A DNA stretch of 64,000 nt from assembly GCA_020796225.1 (NCBI GenBank), contig CM036761.1:40298428-40362427 (forward strand). The letters are read 5' to 3'. A program made the translations under genes and the position numbers. Origin of the DNA: Arion vulgaris (taxonomy: Eukaryota; Mollusca; Gastropoda; Stylommatophora; Arionidae). Positions 21,438 to 30,604 of this stretch are shown in pieces (position 1 is the stretch's first letter; every line of letters begins with the position of its first letter). The notes under the pieces are model-generated. The model did no database searches, was not told where the DNA came from, and worked only from the letters and a program-made list of their open reading frames with translations.

Positions 21438-21560
21438 CATGAAGACTCTATAGAGAAGGTTATAGTTAGATCGAAGTTCTGCAAATGACACGATACGTCT
21501 CGTGTATGATGTGTTGTAAATTAGTGTATGTGTTGTATTTTGGTTTGTTTGTATATATGT

Positions 21561-21716
21561 TAAAATAATAATTAAATAATCAACTATGTTATCTCATTCT
21601 ACTTTGTTTCAGATTTGGAAAGAGAAATTAATCAACTATGTTCTCATATTCTACTATGTTTCAGATTTGGAAAGAGAAATTAATCAACTATGTTCTCATA
21701 TTCTACTATGTTTCAG
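21561..21716 (+). promoter_or_regulatory. Triplicated 3' splice-site region of exon V
   Basis: A 52-bp segment containing a pyrimidine-rich tract, GTTTCAG and ATTTGGAAAGAGA is present three times, with exonic starts at 21613, 21665 and 21717. All three acceptors give R-FGKR when joined to exon IV. Acceptors 1 and 2 then read Asn-stop (AAT TAA); only acceptor 3 opens the full exon V frame. Confidence 0.85.
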
Positions 21717-21870
21717 ATTTGGAAAGAGAACTGACTTGCAAGAAGAAGATAACAGCAACTATGACAATGACAAGGAATTTCAACCGTCTGTCTCAAACGA
21801 AAACGACAAAAGAAACAACCAATACATGCGTTTTGGCAGAACACCTCAACAGGATTCAGTTGAAAACTAA
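21717..21870 (+). CDS. FMRFa: FMRFamide-gene exon V (final exon of the alternative precursor)
   Basis: Acceptor ACTATGTTTCAG at 21716; the first base A joins exon IV AG to give Arg, then FGKR. 51 codons including TAA. After the FGKR that ends the exon IV peptide comes an acidic spacer (TDLQEEDNSNYDNDKEF...), a KR site, NNQYMRFG-R (yielding NNQYMRFamide) and a nine-residue tail TPQQDSVEN. The frame also extends upstream as an artificial ORF because of the triplicated acceptor. No convincing nearby poly(A) signal; AATAAA occurs at 22604-22609, beyond a LINE insertion, so the 3' end is uncertain. Confidence 0.9.
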
Positions 21871-21974
21871 AATCATAAAATGTCTGGCAGCGTTTAGAAA
21901 CTCCAGCAATGTAAGAAGCATTGATGCGGGTACATTTGTTGACAATTATATACGTCTATCTATTTCATTACGTG

Positions 21975-22195
21975 TAAACTATATAAATATGTAATATTAT
22001 ATTTACCTGCAAAAATCCAAGTGTTTATTCTGTAACAACAAGACCACACTATATAAATATGTAATATTATATTTACCTGCAAAATCAAGTGTTTATTCTC
22101 TAACAACTAGACCACACTATATAAAATATGTAATATTATATTTACCTGCAAAATCCAAGTGTTCATCCTGTAACAACAAGACCACACTATATTAA
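21975..22195. repeat. About 69-bp tandem repeat, 3 copies, in exon V 3' flank
   Basis: ACTATATAAATATGTAATAT ... CAAGTGTTTATTCTGTAACA ... GACCAC repeats at about 21978, 22048 and 22116. If transcribed it lies in the 3' UTR. Confidence 0.85.
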
Positions 22196-22202
22196 AACTG
22201 TA

Positions 22203-22560
22203 ATAATAATAATAATAATTTCTCTCGTACAGTTATGCGTTACATAGGGCATGCAAGCAATTTCTCAATACCGCTCTATCCTAAGGCAACTCGCTCAATC
22301 TCCTCTATGGAACTGACACCGATATTTCTTGCCTCTCTCAGTAAAGTTCGTTTCAGGGTTTCCGTAGGTCATCCTCTCTTTCTTGAACCCTTTGCATCCC
22401 ACTGCAATGCCTGCTTTGGTATTCGTTGATTATATCTCCTCAACGTGTGTCCAGCATATCTCCATCTTCTCTTTCTTATAACAGTTGTCACTAGTGGTTG
22501 ACCAGACATTTCTCTAATTTCATTACCTCTCCTGAATTCGTTCCATTTTATATAAAACTA
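22203..22560 (-). mobile_element. LINE 3' end, family LB
   Basis: Minus strand encodes RGNEIREMSGQPLVT-like codons, then KAGIAVGCKGFKKER and LTEARNIGVSSIEEIERVA, followed by ACGCATAACTG and an (ATT)n tail. It points away from the + strand copy that begins at 22640. Confidence 0.75.
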
Positions 22561-22639
22561 TAATGGGACAAAATATTTGATATGTATTTGAAGTATGGAG
22601 TATAATAAAATAAACTGAAACTATTATACCTTGAGGAGA

Positions 22640-22868
22640 AATGATCATAGAATATCAAAGCAGGCATTGAAGTGGGATGCAAAGGGTTCAAGAAGAGAGG
22701 TCGATCTAAGGAGACCCTGAAGCGAACTTTGCTGAGAGAGGCAGAAATATCGGTGTCAGTTCCATGGAGAGATTGAGCCAGTTGCCCAGGATAGAGCGGT
22801 ATGGAGAAATTACTTGCAGGCCCTATGTAACGTATAACGGTACGAGAGGAATTATTATTATCATTATT
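22640..22868 (+). mobile_element. LINE 3' end, family LB
   Basis: Encodes ISKQALKWDAKGSRREVDLR in one frame and GCKGFKKRGRSKETLKRTLL in another; then ATGTAACGTATAACGGTACG and an (ATT)n tail. Arranged head to head with 22203-22560, forming an inverted pair. Confidence 0.75.
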
Positions 22869-22879
22869 ATACGCTTTAA

Positions 22880-23340
22880 AAAAATAATACGGAGGTTTTG
22901 TTTTACTGATTAGCTACTGAATTGAAAAACGGGTTGTGACTGATTTAAATTTCGCTCATATTTTCTAATTGCAGGTGTATGTACAAATTCAGCTGTACTT
23001 TTCTTAATTATGAACATTATTTTATGAGTAGTATACCATTCTGTAGGTAAATGAATTTTCTTTAAGATCAATCTAAAACAAATAAAACGTTGCAATCCCC
23101 ACGGCTTATAGAAGCCAATCAGTTAAGAAACCCATGGGAAACAAAGGATCCATTGAATAGGAACAATAAATAAACAATGTACAAGTAGGGTGCAGGAACG
23201 ATTCACGTATACAAAAAAACTGTAATTATAAATTGGAGATAACTGTGACTACTCTTGTGCAGCAGATATCAATAACTGAGTTACCTCTCTTTGATAACAA
23301 TAACGTCTTGAGCTATAAATTACCATTGTTTTCAAGAATA
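22880..23340. other. AT-rich stretch, no recognised feature
   Basis: No repeat copy or coding similarity noticed. Confidence 0.45.
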
Positions 23341-23344
23341 TTGA

Positions 23345-23560
23345 AAGAGTGACAGAAAATAGAGAACCTAAAATGGCATATATACAACAAACGAAGTGGA
23401 AGATCCACGTGACAGATAAAAAAAAAGATGGAAAGGTAACAATAAAACAGATCTAGATATATTAGGAGAACAACTTGGAAGAGAAATCTAAGAAGTATGT
23501 GGTTTTAGCATGATAATAGCTGCAGTAAAGCGCCTTAAAGGTCATTAAAGCTGCAGAAGA
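23345..23560 (+). mobile_element. Possible LINE C-terminal fragment
   Basis: VTENREPKMAYIQQTKWKIH-like codons followed by a short K-rich stretch and an AAAGCTGCAGAAGAAGAA tail. Weak similarity to LINE tails only. Confidence 0.35.
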
Positions 23561-23821
23561 AGAATAACACTTACAGGGATCTTCTGTCGTACTAAATTTT
23601 CTTTTGTCATTTTACCTTGCTTCAGTTTACAATTGGCGTCACTTAATTTACTTCTGTGGTCTGTCTCGTTTTACGCACTTTTTTTTAAGCAGCAATTCAC
23701 TGTTGGTAATTTCACAGAACAATTGAAGCATAGAATCATAAATGTTAATATATTAGCAAAACGTGACACTATTAGGTAGAAATTGAAATATAAGTAAATT
23801 AACCAAGTAAAATGTGATATA

Positions 23822-24084
23822 TACAGGGTGTTCAACTTAAAAGCAGCCTAGGAATGGAGCTAATCTGGCATATATGTATGGAAATGAGAAGGTTAAGTTA
23901 TGACGTAGTATAGGTCAAGATTGTGTGATGGTGTGTAATTGTAGTGCGGGAAGGGGCGATGAACAAATGTGACGTAGGACGAGCTAGTCAGAACCGGTTT
24001 AAATAGTACATAAACACAACGCGATAGGTTATCTGGCAACTTTCGATTTGTCAATGGGGCTGCAATTATCTTGAACACCCTGTA
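23822..24084. mobile_element. Mariner-like MITE, copy 1
   Basis: 263 bp flanked by TA, with termini CAGGGTGTTCAA and TTGAACACCCTG in inverted orientation. The copy at 50338-50608 shares GACGTAGTATAGGTCAAG, GCGGGAAGGGGCGATGA and ACGAGCTAGTCAGAACCGGT. No transposase. The minus-strand ORF shared by both copies is a by-product of DNA similarity. Confidence 0.88.
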
Positions 24085-24244
24085 GTACGCGCATACCAAC
24101 CTTCTCCTTGTACCTTGCGGTCAAAGTTTCCGATCTACTTACTGGGAGATGTTGTTAGCTTGTGTATTCATCAGGACATCAGCACGCTGATGGTCACTTT
24201 TCACTCTTTCTAAAAAAAAGTCACTTTTTACCGATTTTTATTTT

Positions 24245-24450
24245 AGGACCGTTGGTATGTCTCTGTCGTAGTCTATATACATAGTGTGCTGTGAAATTCG
24301 TCACTCCTATTGTATAGTTTGCTTGATAAGGGCCTTTTGGTCGAAACGTTGCTGTGTATTGTTATTCTTTTTGTATTTTGTAAAACTACAGAACTTTGTT
24401 ATTATGTGTTTCGCCATTACTGTTTTACTGCAGTTTTCCTTTATATATCG
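24245..24450 (+). mobile_element. Family P repeat
   Basis: Begins CCGTTGGTATGTCTCTGTCG, passes GAAATTCGTCACTCC, then CTTGATAAGGGCCTTTTGG and TCGAAACGTTGCTGTG, ending at TTTTACTGCAG. One of the longer copies. Confidence 0.6.
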
Positions 24451-24621
24451 ATAAAAGAGACTAGCCAATTCAAACTCTGCTGGATGATAAAGCCAGGCAC
24501 AGAATACACATTGAAGGCTATTTCCTTGTTAGAAACAGTAGATACTCACAATTTATAAAAGGCATTATTTGGAGAGATAAATGTGTTTTAGACAGAGTAA
24601 AGTAAATAAATAATCAACAAA

Positions 24622-24838
24622 TATCAAAGCAGGCATTGAAGTGGGATGCAAAGGGTTCAAGAAGAGAGGTCGACCTAAGGAAACCCTGAAACGAACTTTG
24701 CTGAGAGAGGCAGGAAATATCGGTCTCAGTTCTATGGAGGAGATTGAGCGAGTTGCTCAGGATAGAGCGGTATGGAGAAATTACTTGCAGGCCCTATGTA
24801 ACGTATAACGGTACAAGAGGAATTATTATTAAAGTAAA
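24622..24838 (+). mobile_element. LINE 3' end, family LB
   Basis: GCATTGAAGTGGGATGCAAA through to AACGTATAACGGTACAAGAG and AATTATTATT. Codes for KRGRPKETLKRTLLREAGN then IERVAQDRAVWRNYLQALCN. This is the cleanest LB tail in the window. Confidence 0.8.
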
Positions 24839-24924
24839 TAAAATATGTTGACATCACGAGAATAGAAATAACTAAATTATATAAAGAACAATATATCCAA
24901 AATGTGACATCATTGAGTTTGTAT

Positions 24925-25200
24925 CTTCTTCTTCTTCTTTGACGAACGCTTCATATCGACCCCTTGTTAAACCACTCTTTGTGATTTGCATGTGATCTGA
25001 GCCTAAGAGCGATTGTACGTTGTACCAGTTATGTGCCTAAAAGTAGGCCAACACATCCGATTTCTGTGACGCTTTTATTTACTAAAGTAGCTTCCTAGGC
25101 CCTACTTCAGTCGCCTCTTACGACACGTCTTGTAAGCCGCAGTGTTGCAATTCTTTGCTCCCCTTGCAACCCTTGGCAACACACGAGCGAGTATATATCT
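24925..25200 (-). repeat. Interspersed repeat family R1
   Basis: Contains AAGAGCGATTGTACGTTGTA, AGTAGGCCAACACATCCGAT, CAGTCGCCTCTTACGACA and a TTCTTTGCTCCCCTTGC end. Other copies or pieces: 34080, 41450, 41935 (+), 42080, 51115 (+), 51960 and 58215. Function unknown, probably a SINE or LINE tail. Confidence 0.7.
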
Positions 25201-25640
25201 AATATCAAAATAACTAAACCAGCTACCACTTTCACAGAATAACATATGGAGTTAAGATCTCAAAGGAGACAACAGACAGAGGGATAGACAATTTGTATAG
25301 TTCAATCAACAATACAGACTAACAGCAACCAACATGTGCCACACTTGGCTCATAAACGAACTTTAAAGTTGTCGCTTCGACACAGTTATTAATGGCAAGA
25401 CAAAAAAATACATAGAAAGACGAGGTAAATAAAGTAATTAATAATTATGTTAGATTTTTTTAAAGTGTTTGCAAATTAATAATTATTTTATTTTATATAT
25501 TTCTCCAGCTGCAAGATGTGTTACTACTCAAGATTCTACTGCTTCCATATGTTTGATAGTGTCAACTTCAAAAGAACAAAATGAATGTGCGTTGTCAATA
25601 TTGATGTCGCGTACTACTGAAGTTGGTTATTGAGTGTGAT
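25200..25640. other. No recognised feature
   Basis: AT-rich; short unrelated ORFs only. Confidence 0.45.
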
Positions 25641-25654
25641 TTTACTGTTAACAT

Positions 25655-25830
25655 AAATGCTGATAAACTTATACAACATACTGCTGATCGTTATTAACTT
25701 GATAGACTATACAACATGCGTGAGTCATTACTAACTGCTGATAAATTATATAACATGCTGCTGATCGTTACTAACTGCTGATAAACGTATATAACATGCT
25801 GCTGATCATTACTAACTGCTGATGTAGCAG
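25655..25830. repeat. About 42-bp degenerate tandem repeat
   Basis: ATAACATGCTGCTGATCGTT plus ACTAACTGCTGATAAAC, about four units. Confidence 0.8.
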
Positions 25831-26094
25831 TACACATGAAAAAGGATGTAATAAAAGAAATATTGTATCTTTGAAAAGTGTTTCTATTATTTATTTATTT
25901 GTATGTTGTTTTGTCATCAATAACTAAACAAAAACTGCAGTAACTTATTTAGAGAAAAACTATTTGAAATTTGCACCACTTTCTAATCTAACAAGTCTGC
26001 CACACTTATTGAATCTACTCTTACCAAATGTACAACACTCGATCTACATTATGAAATGTGTAACAATTACTAATATGCTTTTTGAAACTCTTAC

Positions 26095-26465
26095 TTCATC
26101 CACTATTTGATAACTGTGTCCACTATTTGATAACTCTATCTACTATTTGATAACTGTGTCCACTATTTGATAACTCTATAAACTATTTGATAACTGTGTC
26201 TACTATTTGATAACTCTATCTACTATTTGATAACTCCATTCACTATTTGATAACTACATTAACTATTTGATAACTCTATCTACTATTTGATAACTCTATC
26301 CACTATTTGATAACTCTATCCACTATTTGATAACTCTATCCACTATTTGATAACTCTATCTACTATTTGATAACTATATCCACTATTTGATAACTATATC
26401 CACTATTTGATAACTGTATCCACTATTTGATAACTATATCCACTATTTGATAACTCCATTCACTA
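26095..26465. repeat. 20-bp minisatellite, about 18 copies
   Basis: Unit CACTATTTGATAACTCTATC with variation confined mainly to the last six bases. 25840-26095 has no recognised feature. Confidence 0.95.
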
Positions 26466-26621
26466 TTGTATAAGTTCAACATTTACTAAATCTACTATTT
26501 CCTCCTCATCTTGTGATGTCAACATTCATTTTAGATTGTGATTCCGGATTCTTCTGTTTTGTCTTCTGTCATTTCTCTGGATTAAAGTTTCACCGCTGGA
26601 TTTAACTTCCACTGGATCTAA

Positions 26622-26850
26622 GTAGAGCATCTGGTGGTCAAGTGGGTTAGATCTGGGCTCCCATGCGGAAGACCAGGCTCAATCCTCAGTAAGGACATTG
26701 ATAACTTTTCTGTCTGGGGTATAAAGAAAAAAATGAATATTAACAGTTTTGTGGCGATTGCACCAGCAATGCTGCCATTAACTTCTATAGGCACATGCCC
26801 CCTGTTCTACATCGCCTAAAAAGCGGTATTACAGACGGTAATGACAGTTT
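26622..26850 (+). mobile_element. SINE-like repeat, family SC
   Basis: TGGTGGTCAAGTGGGTTAGA (A-box-like), AGGCTCAATCCTCAGTAAGG (B-box-like), then TTTTCTGTCTGGGGTATAAA. Ends CTACATCGCCTAAAAAGCGG and ACGGTAATGACAG. The second copy is at 40450-40790. Confidence 0.7.
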
Positions 26851-27144
26851 GTTTTCTTTCTTAAAGTTTTCTCTTTAATTTCTCTTCAAATGTAATGGGT
26901 GTAGGAAACACATATTTTCCCACATGTCTTCCAGCAGCCAACAGTTTTGTATGACATATTCTGCTGTCATGTATACCACTTTACAATGCCAACAGAGGTT
27001 CATATCTTTAGCTTGTTTATCAAGTGGTATCTCAGTCGTTTGTAACCTGTAGGAATTCGAAAGATCTTGAGTAGCTCCTTACTATTTAGCTGACAGTAAG
27101 AATCAGTTTACTCTATTCTCTAATCCTGTTTTGTCTTTCAGCGT

Positions 27145-27440
27145 CTGTTCGAAAAATGAGACACCTGGACGAGCCTCTCTATGCACTTGTCATTCTTATC
27201 TCCAGTCCTGATGTGACACCTGGAGTGAGCCTCTCTATGCACTTTGTCATTCTTATCTCCAGTCCTGATGTGACACCTGGAGTTAGCTCTTCTCTCATGC
27301 ACCTTTGCTCATTCTTATCTCCAGTTCTGATGTGACACCTGGAGCGAGCCTCTCTATGCACTTTGTCATTCTTATCTCCAGTCCTGATGTGACACGTGGA
27401 GCGAGCCTCTCTATTCATTTTGTCATTCTTTTCTCCAGTC
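27145..27440. repeat. 57-bp array, 5 copies, derived from a LINE tail
   Basis: Read on the minus strand each unit encodes HIRTGDKNDK-HREARS. The flank at 27440-27500 encodes KRTQKSVLEISSYPEAV, the tail also seen at 12640, 31340 and 55650. The array is an expansion of a LINE C-terminus. 26850-27145 has no recognised feature. Confidence 0.85.
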
Positions 27441-27510
27441 CTGATGTGCCTCACAGCTTCAGGGTAAGAAGAGATTTCTAGAACTGACTTTTGTGTGCGT
27501 TTCATAAACA
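27440..27510 (-). mobile_element. LINE C-terminal tail (family LE) adjoining the array
   Basis: MKRTQKSVLEISSYPEAVRH on the minus strand continues into the tandem units HIRTGEKNDK. Homologous tails appear near 12630, 31330 and 55640. Confidence 0.65.
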
Positions 27511-27702
27511 GTGTCTTTTGTCGCCTCTGTTATCTCTGAGGTTCACTTTTTGCGTGGCCGGCCTTTTGCTTTCTAGTGGTCTAAATGTTCTGTTTCCCTA
27601 TTAGTTCGGGTATTTTCTCATCACCAACATCTTGGAATATAACACAATATGTTTGGGAAACATTAGACATCGTGGAACAACATCAGGGGCATAGGATGTC
27701 CA

Positions 27703-27960
27703 ATATATATTGGTTATTGGTTATTGGTTACTAAACTGACGTCATTCCACTCCGGGCAGACACATAGGTCTCCCCTAACAGATACTGAAGAGTATGCATA
27801 CTGATGGTTCCTGTGGCTGGCTGATTAAACACACCTCTCACTCTGCCTCTCAGGCATCCAGTTCGACTTGAACAACGGGTAACTCCAAAATTCTTAAATC
27901 GCTTGATCGATTCAACATCGATTTTAGTGTCCTCATCCAACAGATGATCCAAACTAATCG
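27703..27960 (+). repeat. Interspersed repeat, family RQ
   Basis: Second RQ copy: TTATTGGTTACTAAACTGAC, CATACTGATGGTTCC, GATTAAACACACCTC, GCATCCAGTTC. It extends about 90 bp beyond the shared part. Confidence 0.6.
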
Positions 27961-28039
27961 TAACATTATATCAGGAACAACAAGCAACTGTTAGAGTCAA
28001 GTATGAAACAGAGGAATGGTTTAAGACCCAACACCTACT

Positions 28040-28275
28040 ATTTGGGGGTCTTAATGTCGAAGTGGTTGAGTCGTGTGCTTGTCGTATTGAATGTTGTAGT
28101 TCTGGTCCGGAACGAGACACGTGTGAAATTTTTTCATGAGACCCCTAGGATTGTTGCTGGAGATATGAAGATCGTGTTTATGCAATGCTCTCGGCAGATG
28201 GCATGCCTTCTCTGCTGAAAGAGACCAGACCATATTGGGGAACTCGGTGAAATTAAGTTAATTCTTTGCTTTTGG
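28040..28275 (+). mobile_element. tRNA-derived SINE, family SB (diverged)
   Basis: GTCGAAGTGGTTGAGTCGTG (A-box region), a decayed B-box, then AGACCCCTAGGATTGTTGCT and GCTCTCGGCAGATGGCATGC, the conserved SB body. Ends at AAGTTAATTCTTTGCTTTTG. 27510-27700 holds nothing recognised. Confidence 0.75.
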
Positions 28276-28279
28276 ATCT

Positions 28280-28720
28280 GTTGTAGTTTAGGGGTTTCGT
28301 TGGGGTACCTCATGATAGTACGGACAGGGTACGTCTTGGTAGTGCGGGTGGTAGTACGGGTGGGGTACCTTTTGTTGAAGAGCCTAAGAGCTGAGGGTGG
28401 TGGTTAGTTCAGCAGTGACACTGGTCTTTCAATGGTATGGCGTTCTATACCGTGGATACATTAGAGCTTGGTAGTCTGGTTTCCGTAGTCTGAGGCTGAT
28501 TACATGTTGCTATCATATTGTAACTAAAGACCAGTCCATTCTGTTTGACACACAATGAATGCACTTTACAACGTTAAATGTTGACAAACTAGTCGTGAAC
28601 TAACGGATGAAGTAAGGTCTTTAATACATGAGAGTTGAATACAAGGATTACATCACCTGACCGAGAATAGCTTTTGGGTAAAAGAATCGACAGTGACATG
28701 GTTCTCACTTATGCGGCCAT
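28280..28720. other. Unassigned, GGGTACC iterations
   Basis: Loose GTAGTACGGGTGGGGTACC iterations at 28300-28380; otherwise no recognised feature. Confidence 0.4.
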
Positions 28721-28734
28721 CTTGTCTCTACTTC

Positions 28735-28885
28735 TTTAGTCTCTAACCTACGTCAATGTCTCGTTTTAGCTTTTCTATCTGCTAGTGTGCAGAATTGGTG
28801 TGCAACCACTACAGTCAACTAATTAAATATCTACAAACTATAAACTAAAGCTACCTGTCTGGTCTACCAACTACTACTTGGGGGA
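28735..28885 (+). repeat. About 150-bp repeat, partner of 56370-56520
   Basis: Both have TACGTCAATGTCTCGTTTTA, then AACACT/ACAGTC...ATAAACTA and ACTAAAGCTA-CTGTCTGGT, ending in GGGG-AG--GGCT. Could be an LTR edge or a SINE; undecided. Confidence 0.55.
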
Positions 28886-28944
28886 GCTGGCTTCTACAGA
28901 TCCTTTGGATCTACTATTTATTTAACATGTTTGCGGATCCGCAG

Positions 28945-29171
28945 AAAGATACCATACAAGAAATGAGGAAATTAGAAGAACAGTTGGAACAACACTTGCT
29001 ATTAAATTCGTTGAAAAACATAAACTCAAATGGTTTGTTCACTTGTTGAGAATGAACCCGAATATACCAGTTACAAGATCGTACAAACTGAAAATGGAAT
29101 CATCAAGATAAAGGAGCAGACAAAGAAAAAAAGACGGATTGATGGAGTTACAGACATCTTGAAACATTTTA
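28945..29171 (+). mobile_element. LINE C-terminal fragment, 5' part (interrupted)
   Basis: GATACCATACAAGAAATGAG and KWFVHLLRMNPN-like codons match the element at 54740-54950. The sequence continues at 29378 after the family P insertion. Confidence 0.75.
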
Positions 29172-29378
29172 TGCCCGTTGGAATCTCTGCGGTAGTCTAA
29201 ATGTAGTGTATTGTGAAATTCGTCACTCCTGTTGTATCGTTTGCTTGATAAAGGCCTTTTGGTCGAAACGTTGCAGTGTATTGTCATTGTTCTTGTATTT
29301 TGTAAAACTACGGTACTTTGTTATTACGTGTTTCGCCAATTTATATAGTTTTACTGCAGTCTCCCCCCTTTATCACAA
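29172..29378 (+). mobile_element. Family P repeat inserted into a LINE
   Basis: CCCGTTGGAATCTCTGCGGT, GTGAAATTCGTCACTCCTG, CTTGATAAAGGCCTTTTGG, TCGAAACGTTGCAGTG, TTTTACTGCAGTCTCC. Comparing the flanks with 54740-55070 shows the LINE is cut exactly here. Confidence 0.65.
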
Positions 29379-29480
29379 TACCCCAGCATATAAATCTACC
29401 GAGCGTTCACTATCTCTGAAAGCGATCATCAGTTAAGCCTGCTACTTCTAACGGCAACAAAAGCAGAGAAGGACAAAAGA
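29379..29480 (+). mobile_element. LINE fragment, continuation after the insertion
   Basis: CAATACCCCAGCATATAAAT, ACCGAGCGTTCACTATCT, ATCATCAGTTAAGCCTGCTA and AGAGAAGGACAAAAGAAAAG parallel 54965-55075 in the same order. Confidence 0.7.
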
Positions 29481-29699
29481 AAAGCAGATCCATACACAGA
29501 TGTATTTCCAGAACTCAGACTGTCAGATGACACAACTTTCTTGCCTAATAGTGTCAATGAATTAGAACTGTTAGTCTTATCCGTTCTTGAACCTAGTGTC
29601 CAGGATGTGTTGAGTGCACACAAGAATCTGAGAGCTTAGGTGGTGGAAGCCTTGAGCTTCAGGCAGGTTTAACCCAGATATCATTGTTCAAGCCTCATT

Positions 29700-29995
29700 G
29701 CTCAAGAATTGTGGGAAAAACTGAAGAAAACACACAATAACACCGGCGTCCAAAATAAACGCACAATGACAAAGCTGGCGGAATTAGAAACAACACAGAA
29801 CTCAGCAATACGCAAAACAACAGAGTTTAGAATAGCGACATGGAATATTTGTGGATTAGGAGATAAAGCAACAGAGATAGTAGAATATATGCACGACACT
29901 GGACAACAAACCAGTAACAGTGTAACGACAAAAGAAGAAGATGACATATCATGCAGAGAGAACACAGACCTTGGTCATTCACGTTCTATATAAGA
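29700..29995 (+). mobile_element. LINE ORF2 start: APE endonuclease N-terminus
   Basis: Frame encodes TEFRIATWNICGLGDKATEI then VEYM. The ATWN-[CVR]-GL opening is the first motif of the apurinic-type endonuclease in RTE-like LINEs. The frame stops soon after, so the catalytic domain is not preserved. This is the only endonuclease remnant I recognise in the window. Confidence 0.75.
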
Positions 29996-29999
29996 TGAG

Positions 30000-30600
30000 C
30001 TTGTGTAAAGGTTACCTTCTGAACAGCATCGGAACACGTTAGACAGAAGTTAGTTTTAGAAAAACAGAAAATCTCATAAACTCAGTAGACACCATAACTT
30101 GTAGATTCAAATGGACAACGTAAAGACACAGTTGGGCAACAGAAAACAAAAGGTATGCACTGTTTCCTTCCATGTTTTGAAATTCTAGTTTTTGACAAAT
30201 TGTTAGTATAGTTTTTTCTTCCTTTATTTGTTTTGAAATCTAATATGCTATACTCCGACTCTGTCAGACAAAAAAGAAAAGAAATTGCACTGATTTTTGT
30301 TCTAAATTGATTACAATTAGATTCGAAGAGCGCCCCTGTGGTGACGGGGCACGCAATAGAGCAGTGGTCCTATCAATCAATCAATCAATGACATTAAGAA
30401 GTTTTAACAGATATGTCTTGGAGATGTAATAACAAAGTTTTTAATAAAAATGTTCCTTAGTCTTTTCAGACCTTAGGGTATAGAATGCCTGCAACCTCAC
30501 ATTTCTAGTTCCTAGAATACAAGAAGTAGGAAGGCCAATTCCGTTTCTCATGTGCGGAACATCGAGCTTGGATTGAACTGAAACCCTCTGATGTCCAGTG
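30000..30600. other. Unassigned; (ATCA)n at about 30370
   Basis: AGCGCCCCTGTGGTGACGGG followed by TCAATCAATCAATCAATG looks like a SINE or LINE 3' end with a tetranucleotide tail; the rest is not recognised. Confidence 0.4.
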
Positions 30601-30604
30601 GAAA

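Noticed and set aside
23893..24099. Minus-strand ORF conserved in both mariner-like MITEs as a gene
   Set aside because: Conservation equals that of the surrounding DNA; no known domain, start varies. Mentioned only as something to test.
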